From: DALYJJ01 sp031969915
GTDB lineage: Bacteria > Acidobacteriota > Terriglobia > Bryobacterales > Bryobacteraceae
Length of the DNA stretch: 6,949 nt
Direction of reading: 5' to 3'
NCBI GenBank assembly: GCA_031969915.1
Contig: DALYJJ010000227.1
Location: 1-6,949, forward strand
Shown here: piece after piece, positions 1 to 5,216 of the stretch
Layout: every line of letters begins with the position of its first letter
How positions within the stretch are numbered: position 1 is the first letter of the stretch
Position numbers and translations under genes: made by a program
The notes under the pieces: model-generated
Seen by the model: the letters and a program-made list of their open reading frames with translations, nothing else
Told to the model about the DNA's origin: nothing
Databases searched by the model: none

Positions 1-33
1 CGCCAGCGCCTGCAGCAGGGTGCGGCGTTGCAT
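1..33 (-). CDS. Partial CDS, 5' end only: probable Tat-exported protein
   Basis: Reading the minus strand from an ATG at 33, 11 codons are visible (MQRRTLLQALA) before the window ends. The RR-T-L-L start followed by small hydrophobic residues resembles a twin-arginine signal (R-R-x-hydrophobic-L), so the product is probably exported folded, perhaps with a cofactor. The ATG lies 8 bases after the stop of the S4-domain gene, with a weak GAGG-like ribosome-binding sequence overlapping that stop, so it is probably the third gene of the tenA unit. The function cannot be told from 11 residues. The Tat call is an inference from the motif alone. Confidence 0.55.
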   Translation of the reverse strand, partial: MQRRTLLQALA

Positions 34-41
34 GGCGGGCC

Positions 42-263
42 TCACTGCGACAGCTTCACCGACACCGGCTTGCCGTCCAGCGCCACGCGGTCCCGCTCCA
101 GATCCACCCAGTGCTCCTCGGTGCGCACCACCTTCCCGTTCACGCTCACGCGCCCGCCCTTGATCCACGCCACCGCCTCGGTGCGCGATCCCAGACCCGC
201 TTTCGACAACACCCGCTCCAGCGTCTTCAGCGGCCGCTGGTCTACTTTTCCGTTGGTGGCCAC
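42..263 (-). CDS. Stand-alone S4 RNA-binding domain protein (RsuA/RluB-type N-terminus)
   Basis: A 73-residue protein in which residues 14-67 form an S4 domain: LERVLSKAGLGSR at 15-27, then IKGGRVSVNGKVV at 34-46, and a closing LDGKPV. This domain grips structured RNA. The HWVDLERDRV stretch matches the leader of 16S/23S rRNA pseudouridine synthases of the RsuA/RluB family, but those run to about 230 residues or more and carry a catalytic GRLD domain; here a TGA follows six residues after the S4 core. It is therefore either a free-standing S4 protein (the YbcJ/Hsp15 style) or the remnant of a synthase. I chose GTG at 263, which overlaps the tenA stop by 22 bp and sits behind a GGGA/GGAAG sequence. 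A TTG at 290 in the same frame would add nine residues that lie inside tenA. Translation is probably coupled to tenA. Confidence 0.75.
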   Translation of the reverse strand: MATNGKVDQRPLKTLERVLSKAGLGSRTEAVAWIKGGRVSVNGKVVRTEEHWVDLERDRVALDGKPVSVKLSQ

Positions 264-973
264 GCTTCCCGCTTCCACGCCATGTCCCAAAACATGTACT
301 CATACCGCGCCGACAGCACGAACAGCCGCCGCGCCGACGCCCGCACTCCGTCTGCCGCCGTCTCCGCCTCGGCGTTCATCATCGCCAGCACCTGCTGCAC
401 CGATCTTGCGTACTCGTCGCCCGCGTATTGATCGATCCACTTCTGGTACGCCGGCTCTTTCGATCCCCGCTTTACCAACTCCTTGCCCACCTCCCAATAA
501 ATCCAGTAGCAAGGCAACAGCGCCGCCAGCCCTTCGGCGAATGTCCCCTGCTCCACCGCGTTCATCAGGTGGTTGGTGTATGCGTAGTTCGTGGGCGCCA
601 TCGCCGTGCTTTTCATTGACGCCGCTCCGGCCCCGTAGGACGCGAGGATCTTCCCGTGCAACTCGCGCTCCGCCTCGATCGCTTCGATCGCATGACGCGA
701 GAGCGTCAACGACCACTCCTCGCGCGGCGCCTTCGCCGCCAGCCGGTTCAGCGCCTGCCCGAAGGCCCGCAGATACTGGCCGTCCTGCAGCAGGTAGAAC
801 TGAAAGCGGTCCCGCGGCAGCGTGCCGTCCGTCAGCCCGGTCAGAAACGGATGCCGGAGCGTCTCCCGATACACCGGCGCGATCTCCGCCCACAATTGCG
901 CGGTGAACTCCGCGGCCGCCGCCGGCATCGCCGGGAGCAACGCCGCGAGCAGACAGATCGAGACTCGAAGCAT
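242..973 (-). CDS. tenA: TenA/thiaminase II family protein with N-terminal signal peptide
   Basis: A 243-residue homologue of TenA (aminopyrimidine aminohydrolase, thiaminase II), which salvages the pyrimidine half of thiamin. After an N-terminal extension, residues 24-238 align along their full length with Bacillus TenA: HPF at 41-43, DGTLPRDRF at 49-57, LLQD at 61-64, ALLPCYWIYWEVG at 151-163 and YEYMFWDMAW at 224-233. The usual active-site residues are present: Asp64, Tyr67, Tyr130, Cys155 (nucleophile), Tyr159 and Glu225. Residues 1-21 (MLRVSICLLA... ending PAAAA) look like a cleavable Sec signal peptide, which is odd because TenA is normally cytoplasmic. The start is ATG at 973, with GGAAGG directly abutting it; ATG at 1012 is possible but would add Trp- and Asp-containing residues before the signal and overlap the divergent gene. 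No other thiamin gene is in view. The fold and family are near certain; the export and exact substrate are inferred. Confidence 0.9.
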   Translation of the reverse strand: MLRVSICLLAALLPAMPAAAAEFTAQLWAEIAPVYRETLRHPFLTGLTDGTLPRDRFQFYLLQDGQYLRAFGQALNRLAAKAPREEWSLTLSRHAIEAIEAERELHGKILASYGAGAASMKSTAMAPTNYAYTNHLMNAVEQGTFAEGLAALLPCYWIYWEVGKELVKRGSKEPAYQKWIDQYAGDEYARSVQQVLAMMNAEAETAADGVRASARRLFVLSARYEYMFWDMAWKREAWPPTEK

Positions 974-997
974 CCTTCCATCGTGCCAGAGTTCCCA

Positions 998-1003
998 TAG
1001 AAT
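998..1003 (+). promoter_or_regulatory. Possible -10 element of the propeller gene
   Basis: TAGAAT lies 7 bases before the ATG at 1011, so transcription would begin at or within a base or two of the start codon, giving a leaderless or near-leaderless mRNA. A GAGG one base from the ATG is too close to act as a normal ribosome-binding site, which agrees with this reading. The upstream -35 match is poor. It sits in the 37-bp gap between the divergent tenA and propeller genes. Confidence 0.35.
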
Positions 1004-1010
1004 ACGAGGC

Positions 1011-2027
1011 ATGATCCGTCCCGTCCTGATCGCCGCCCTGTGCGCCGCACTGCTCCCCGCGCAGAGCAAACTCAAACCCGGCAGCCCCCTCGACGCGCTG
1101 CCGAAGAACATCGAAGTGCTGACTTACTTCGGCGAACGCGCCGACTTCTCCCCCGACAACTCGCGGGTCGCCTTCATGGCCAAGAGCTTCGGCGACGCTT
1201 TCGTGATCGACCTCAAGACCCGCGCCATCCGCTGCCTCACCTGTAGCATCCCGGGCGCGGCCTTCCTCCGCGTGATGCACCTCTCCACCGGAGACTACCT
1301 CCTCATCGGAGCCGAGCGCTTCACCGACATCCGCACCAGCCGCGGCCGCGACAACGAACTCTGGTTCCTCTCCAAGGAACCGAACTCGAAACCCGTCCGC
1401 CTGAATCAAAAGATGAGCGAAGGCGCCGCCATCTCGAAGAAGTCGATGCTCATCTCGTTTTCGGAGACCAGCGGCCAGAACCCCGACCTCCCGCGCGGCG
1501 CCTCCCGCCTGATCGTGGCAAGCGTCGACCCCGCCTCCCGGAGCCTCGCCGGCAAGCGCGTGGTCCACGAAAGCCCTTCCCCCGACTGCACCCTGGAAGC
1601 CCAGGACTTCTACGACAACGACCGCAAAATGACCTTCACCTGCTACGAGCGCGAAGGCAAGGCCAGCGTCCGAGGCATCGACCTCGAAACCAAACAGACC
1701 GTCAACTTCTCCGCCTCCATCGGCAGCTACAACGAAGTGGAGGGCATCTTCCCCGACGGCCAATACACGCTCGTCGAATCCGACCGCCAGGCGATCCTCG
1801 CCGGCCGCCCCGGCCTCTTCCGTCAGATCGATATCTGGAAACTGAAGCTCGACGGCGCGGGTAAAGACTTCACCCGCCTCACGTACTTCAACGATTACGA
1901 AGGCGGCTGGAAAGCGTCGAATCCCGTCGTCTCCACCGACGGCCGCCTGATCGCCTTCCAGGTGGCCCGCTCCGCCGACGAGGCCGGCGTCGGCTACGGC
2001 CTCCTCCTCTATCGCCTCCCGCGCTAG
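1011..2027 (+). CDS. Exported PD40/TolB-like beta-propeller protein
   Basis: A 338-residue protein starting with a signal peptide (MIRPVLIAALCAALLPAQ, cleavage near residues 17-19). The rest is built of WD40-like PD40 repeats as in TolB: ADFSPDNSRVAF at 44-55, GIFPDGQYTLVES at 245-257 and NPVVSTDGRLIAFQ at 304-317, with blade-closing strands such as DIWKLKLDG at 274-282 followed by TRLTYF. These blades form a periplasmic beta-propeller used for protein or ligand binding. There is no catalytic domain, so it is not an S9 peptidase or a complete TolB (about 430 residues). Cys75 and Cys78 (CLTC) could form a disulfide. The start at 1011 is fixed by the signal peptide; the frame stays open upstream, but only across tenA antisense. 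The next gene on this strand is the barrel protein 71 bp on. The specific role is unknown. Confidence 0.8.
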   Translation: MIRPVLIAALCAALLPAQSKLKPGSPLDALPKNIEVLTYFGERADFSPDNSRVAFMAKSFGDAFVIDLKTRAIRCLTCSIPGAAFLRVMHLSTGDYLLIGAERFTDIRTSRGRDNELWFLSKEPNSKPVRLNQKMSEGAAISKKSMLISFSETSGQNPDLPRGASRLIVASVDPASRSLAGKRVVHESPSPDCTLEAQDFYDNDRKMTFTCYEREGKASVRGIDLETKQTVNFSASIGSYNEVEGIFPDGQYTLVESDRQAILAGRPGLFRQIDIWKLKLDGAGKDFTRLTYFNDYEGGWKASNPVVSTDGRLIAFQVARSADEAGVGYGLLLYRLPR

Positions 2028-2065
2028 CGTCGGCCGAGCGCCGCAAGACTCGCTCAAGACACGCG

Positions 2066-2095
2066 GACCTTTACCGATAAGTAGCGGTAAAGGTC
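2066..2095 (+). promoter_or_regulatory. Perfect 11-bp inverted repeat covering the barrel gene ribosome-binding site
   Basis: GACCTTTACCG at 2066-2076 and CGGTAAAGGTC at 2085-2095 pair perfectly around an 8-base loop (ATAAGTAG). The right arm contains AAAGG at 2089-2093, the only Shine-Dalgarno-like sequence, five bases before the ATG at 2099. In RNA the hairpin would hide the ribosome-binding site and stop three bases short of the start codon. Other readings are a weak intrinsic terminator for the propeller gene (only UCUUU follows the stem) or a DNA operator bound by a dimeric repressor. The symmetry is seen directly; its job is inferred. Confidence 0.6.
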
Positions 2096-2098
2096 TTT

Positions 2099-3325
2099 AT
2101 GTCCACTTCGAAACTGCTCCCGGTGGCGGCGCTTGCCCTCTCCACCGTGAGCGCGCAAGACCCACGAATCCGTTTCAACGCGACCGTTCGCGGCCGTCTG
2201 GAAACGTCCAGCCCCCTCGGCGAACTCGGCGGCTTCGACTCCACGTTCCTGGCCACTCGGGTCCGCCTCGCCATCCGCGCCCGGACCACCGCCAGCACCC
2301 TCCTCGTCGCCGAGTTTCAGGACTCGGAAGCCAGCGCTCTCCGGGGCGCCGCGGCGCGGCCCGTGTTCGGCAACACCTCGGACGTCCACCAGTTGTACCT
2401 ACAGTGGGGCGCCGCCGAACGCGGCTGGCGTTTTCGCGGTGGGCGGCAGGAGTTGCCGCTCCAGGACGAACGCTTGGTGGGCGCCGACCGGGACTGGTGC
2501 AACCTGGGGCGATCCTTCGACGCCGCCTCGGTGGACTACCGCGCCCCCGGCCGCGAGTTCTCGTTCTTCGCCGGCTCCGCGGTCCGCTCGGATCACCTCC
2601 GTTGGGACCGCCTCCTAGGCCCCGATCACGCCGCCGGCATGCACGCCAAATTCGTTTACCGCGATCGCCTCCGGCTCGCTCCCTACGCACTGCTCAAGGA
2701 AAAACGCGCCGACGATCTCCTGCCACGCCGCCACATCGCAACCCTGGGCACGCAGGCCGCGTTCCGGTTCCGCGAATCGCTCTCTTTCGCGACGGAAATG
2801 GCCCGCCAGACGGGCCGCTGGGGCAGCCTTGAGGCCGCCGGCTGGGCCGGCAGTTGGGACGCCATCGTTACTGTTCCCTGGGGCGACCGTCCCCCGGCCA
2901 TCACCGCCGGCTACAAGCATGCTTCCGGCGCGAAAGGCAGGCGCGCCGCTTTCGACGATCTCTATCCGGCCGGCTACAACTCCGCCGGCATCCTCGATCC
3001 GTTCGCCTGGCGCAACCTGCGCGATCTCGCGATTGTCGCCGACTGGCAGTTTCATCCGAAGCTGAAACTCGCCGTGGAGGAGCATGCCTACTGGCGCGCC
3101 AACCGACAGGACGGCGTCTATCTCGACGACGGCCTGCCCATCGCCATGGACGGCAACGACGCCTGGCTCGGCCAACAAACCAACGCCGCTCTCTTCTGGC
3201 AGTTCAGGGAAAAAGTGGAGGCCCGCATGGGCCTGGGATGGTTCGTCCCCGGCTCGCTGCTGCGCGCGAACGGCGTGCCCCGCCCGGCACGCACGTTCTT
3301 CCTGAGCTTCGAATACTCGCTCTGA
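2099..3325 (+). CDS. Alginate-export-family outer-membrane beta-barrel protein
   Basis: A 408-residue protein with a signal peptide (residues 1-19, ending TVSAQ, then DPRIRF) and alternating hydrophobic/polar strands throughout, as expected of an outer-membrane beta-barrel. The segment GRQELPLQDERLVG, then W-C-N-L-G-R-S-F-D-A, near residues 114-142 matches the conserved block of the alginate-export (AlgE-like) family. Later strands such as FFAGSAVRSDHLRW and ATEMARQTGRW fit membrane strands with periplasmic turns. The end, TFFLSFEYSL, is a typical final barrel strand, although the last residue is Leu and not Phe. The family forms pores or channels for poly- or oligosaccharides, but many members have no proven substrate, and no alginate biosynthesis gene is present. 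The ATG at 2099 follows AAAGG, which is buried in an inverted repeat. It converges with the solute-binding protein gene, 7 bp away. Confidence 0.82.
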   Translation: MSTSKLLPVAALALSTVSAQDPRIRFNATVRGRLETSSPLGELGGFDSTFLATRVRLAIRARTTASTLLVAEFQDSEASALRGAAARPVFGNTSDVHQLYLQWGAAERGWRFRGGRQELPLQDERLVGADRDWCNLGRSFDAASVDYRAPGREFSFFAGSAVRSDHLRWDRLLGPDHAAGMHAKFVYRDRLRLAPYALLKEKRADDLLPRRHIATLGTQAAFRFRESLSFATEMARQTGRWGSLEAAGWAGSWDAIVTVPWGDRPPAITAGYKHASGAKGRRAAFDDLYPAGYNSAGILDPFAWRNLRDLAIVADWQFHPKLKLAVEEHAYWRANRQDGVYLDDGLPIAMDGNDAWLGQQTNAALFWQFREKVEARMGLGWFVPGSLLRANGVPRPARTFFLSFEYSL

Positions 3326-3332
3326 GTTCGCT

Positions 3333-4307
3333 CTACTGCCCGTTCGCAGCCTGGATAAACTGCTCCACGTTGCTCTTGTCCACGAGCGTCGCTCCGGTGT
3401 CGATGAAGTGCGGCACCGGCGCGCGCGAGATCCTCGACCAGTCCTGACCCAGCGGCGAGGGCTTGTAGTAATGCAGGTCCGCCAGCACCTTCACCCCGTA
3501 GAACGCCATGCTGTAGGGCTTCTGCGCAATGGTAGCCACGATCGCGCCCTTCTTGATCCATTCGAGCGTTCCTGCGTCCGTGTCCATGGCGATCACCACT
3601 TTGCCCGTCTTGTTCTCCCTCGTCAGCACGTCGGCCACTTCTTCGCACGACGATGCCTCCAGGCACACAAACGCATCCGGCGAGGGCTCCTTCGCGATCA
3701 ACTCCTTGGTCGTGTCGAAGGCGATCCGCGGGTCGCCCTTCACGTCCACCACCTGCTGGATCTTGATCCCCGGGCTTTCCGCGAGAATGCTCTTGTACCC
3801 GTCCAGCCGCTCGTCCAGGTTCGCCTGCCCCGGCATCGTGTAGAACACCACGTTGCCCTTGCCGCTCAAGGCCTTCACCGCCACGCGGCCGCCCATCTGC
3901 CCCGCCTGATAGTTGTTCGTCCCGATGAACGTCAGCCGCTTGCTCCCCGGCGTGTCCGCGTCCATGGTCACCACCGGAATGCCCTTGGCGATCGCGGCGT
4001 CAATCTCGTCCTTCAACAGGTTCGGATCCGCCGCCGAAACCAGAATCCCGGCCGGGTTCTTCGCCACCGCGCGCCGGAACGCAGCTACTTCTTCCTGGGG
4101 CGCATAGTTGTCCGGCCCGACCATCTCCGCCTGGACCCCCAGTTGTTTCGCGACGTCCGCCAGACCCGCCGCGGCGCCTTTCCAATAGAGCAGTTTCTTG
4201 TTGGCGGTCACCAGGTAATACTGTTCTGCCGGCGAATGGCGCTCTTTGCTGCATGCGCTCAGGCCAAGCAGGGCCGCCGTGGTCAGGAGAGCCGCTGTCA
4301 CCCTCAT
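3333..4307 (-). CDS. Lipoprotein periplasmic sugar-binding protein (RbsB-like, Peripla_BP_4)
   Basis: A 324-residue ABC-importer solute-binding protein of the ribose/xylose class. Residues 1-19 are a lipoprotein signal with lipobox LSAC, so Cys19 would be lipid-anchored. Two alpha/beta lobes follow. The N-lobe has GIPVVTMDAD at 109-118 and IGTNNYQAGQMGG at 128-140; the C-lobe has DERLDGY at 165-171, IAMDTDAG at 239-246 and TIAQKPYSMAFYG at 259-271. By comparison with RbsB, Arg167, Asp242 and Gln262 match ligand-contact positions, while the usual Asp-Arg pair of the first lobe reads Asp116-Ala117, so the ligand may differ from ribose. The ATG at 4307 is chosen because GGAGG lies seven bases upstream and the lipobox then falls at the right distance; an in-frame start at 4337 is less likely. 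No permease or ATPase is in the window, so it may serve a transporter encoded elsewhere. Confidence 0.9.
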   Translation of the reverse strand: MRVTAALLTTAALLGLSACSKERHSPAEQYYLVTANKKLLYWKGAAAGLADVAKQLGVQAEMVGPDNYAPQEEVAAFRRAVAKNPAGILVSAADPNLLKDEIDAAIAKGIPVVTMDADTPGSKRLTFIGTNNYQAGQMGGRVAVKALSGKGNVVFYTMPGQANLDERLDGYKSILAESPGIKIQQVVDVKGDPRIAFDTTKELIAKEPSPDAFVCLEASSCEEVADVLTRENKTGKVVIAMDTDAGTLEWIKKGAIVATIAQKPYSMAFYGVKVLADLHYYKPSPLGQDWSRISRAPVPHFIDTGATLVDKSNVEQFIQAANGQ

Positions 4308-4354
4308 ATCGAATCCTCCAGTTAAAACAAGCTTCATGAATGCCGGAAAACCTA

Positions 4355-4383
4355 ATCATAGGGCCAGCCGCCCCCGAGAGCAA
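4355..4383 (-). promoter_or_regulatory. Putative sigma70-type promoter of the solute-binding protein gene
   Basis: On the minus strand TTGCTC (4383-4378) is followed after exactly 17 bases by TATGAT (4360-4355). The -10 matches the consensus at 5 of 6 positions and the -35 at 3 of 6. Transcription would begin near 4348, giving a leader of about 40 bases that carries the GGAGG site at 4319-4315. Confidence 0.4.
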
Positions 4384-4402
4384 ATGGTACTATTTTCGGC
4401 GA

Positions 4403-4425
4403 ACGCCGGTTGCGAATTCCGGCGT
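4403..4425. promoter_or_regulatory. 23-bp dyad over the -35 region of the PEP-CTERM gene: possible operator
   Basis: ACGCCGG (4403-4409) and CCGGCGT (4419-4425) are perfect inverted 7-bp arms separated by nine bases that contain the -35-like TTGCGA. The arm spacing suits a dimeric regulator. It lies in the 141-bp divergent region between the solute-binding protein and PEP-CTERM genes. GC-rich arms of this length can occur by chance, so this is tentative. Confidence 0.3.
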
Positions 4426-4439
4426 CGCCCCGGTATCAT
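4410..4439 (+). promoter_or_regulatory. Putative sigma70-type promoter of the PEP-CTERM gene
   Basis: TTGCGA (4410-4415) and TATCAT (4434-4439) are separated by 18 bases, matching consensus at 4 of 6 and 5 of 6 positions. The -10 ends nine bases before the ATG at 4449, so the mRNA would have almost no leader, consistent with the lack of a good Shine-Dalgarno sequence there (only GGGCG). Confidence 0.45.
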
Positions 4440-4448
4440 GGGCGACCA

Positions 4449-5216
4449 ATGCGCGCTCTGCTCCCACTGCTGTTGCTCTCGCTCACGTCCCCGCTCGCGG
4501 CCGGCGTCATCACACTCTTCGATACGGACTTCCAGAACGCCAACTGGACCACCATCGTCCTCGGCGCCAACGGCGGAATGACCGCCGCCAATACCCGGAT
4601 CGCCACCGGCGGCAATCCTGCGGGCGCCTACCGGCAACTCACTTTGCAGTGGCCCGTGATCAGCCCGGGCGGCCAATCCTCGGCCAACGTCGCCAGCTTC
4701 AGCCCCCTCCTCGAGTTTCTCCCCATCGGCGCCATCACCGGCATCCAGTTCGACTACGACCTCGCCAAGATCTCCACCACCGGCCTCCCACCCAACAGCC
4801 TCGCCGGCAACTACCGGCCCCTGCTGCAACAGAACGGCCGGACTTACTTCCTCGCCAATGTCGCCAACCTCGCCGTCAGCACCGCCTGGACCACCTTCTC
4901 GAACTTCAGCACCAATCCCAACGACTGGGGCGAGATCAACAACGGCGTCACGCTTCCGGATTTCTCCGCCAATGCCCCGGCGATCACGTTCGGCTACCGC
5001 GGCCTACTGATTCTCACCTGCCCGTCCGGCGGCGGCTCTTGTTTGGCCGGCACCGCGGTTTCGGGCCTCGACAACTACCGCGTCACCATCACGTACGATG
5101 ATCCGCAGCCCGCCGTTCCGGAACCCGGCACGGTCACCCTCTGCGGCGCGGCGCTGCTGGTTGCCGCCGCCGCGCGCCGCGCGCGCTCAGTACGCCGTTC
5201 CCGCGCCGCCGAATAG
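4449..5216 (+). CDS. Secreted PEP-CTERM sorting-domain protein
   Basis: A 255-residue protein with a Sec signal peptide (residues 1-18, MRALLPLLLL...PLAAG), a Gly/Ala/Thr/Asn-rich beta-type central region of about 200 residues, and a C-terminal PEP-CTERM signal: VPEPGT at 223-228, a hydrophobic helix at about 229-242 (VTLCGAALLVAAAA) and an Arg-rich tail (RRARSVRRSR). Such tails are recognised and cut by exosortase (EpsH/XrtA type), and the mature proteins go to the cell surface, often linked to exopolysaccharide or biofilm. The central part starts VITLFDTDFQNANW and may be a carbohydrate-binding-like beta-sandwich, but I cannot name the fold. Cys191 and Cys198 could pair. No exosortase gene is in the window. 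The start ATG at 4449 is set by the signal peptide; a TTG at 4410 in the same frame would overlap the promoter. The last 30 bp overlap the convergent protease gene. Confidence 0.88.
   Translation: MRALLPLLLLSLTSPLAAGVITLFDTDFQNANWTTIVLGANGGMTAANTRIATGGNPAGAYRQLTLQWPVISPGGQSSANVASFSPLLEFLPIGAITGIQFDYDLAKISTTGLPPNSLAGNYRPLLQQNGRTYFLANVANLAVSTAWTTFSNFSTNPNDWGEINNGVTLPDFSANAPAITFGYRGLLILTCPSGGGSCLAGTAVSGLDNYRVTITYDDPQPAVPEPGTVTLCGAALLVAAAARRARSVRRSRAAE

Noticed and set aside
28..906. A 292-codon open frame on the plus strand
   Set aside because: Pro/Ser/Arg/Thr-rich translation antisense to tenA and the S4 gene; no recognisable motif.
1020..1060. Lipobox in the propeller protein leader
   Set aside because: The cysteine at residue 11 is preceded by Ala-Ala-Leu, and the -1 Leu does not fit a lipobox; an ordinary signal peptide cleaved later is more likely.
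300..2057. A 585-codon open frame on the minus strand
   Set aside because: It runs antisense to the propeller gene and out of frame across tenA; its product is a Gly/Ala/Val/Asp-rich string with no family motif, as expected opposite a high-GC gene. tenA and the propeller protein have clear homology and signal peptides.
2066..2098. Strong intrinsic terminator for the propeller gene
   Set aside because: The stem is good but is followed by TCTTTATG with only three consecutive T, and it overlaps the next gene ribosome-binding site; kept instead as a regulatory hairpin with terminator as the weaker alternative.
4333..4340. TTCATGAA palindrome in the divergent region
   Set aside because: An 8-bp palindrome is within chance for this length and it matches no promoter geometry.
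4340..5101. A 253-codon plus-strand open frame over the PEP-CTERM gene
   Set aside because: Arg/Pro/His/Gln-rich shadow frame; the PEP-CTERM frame has a signal peptide and sorting tail.
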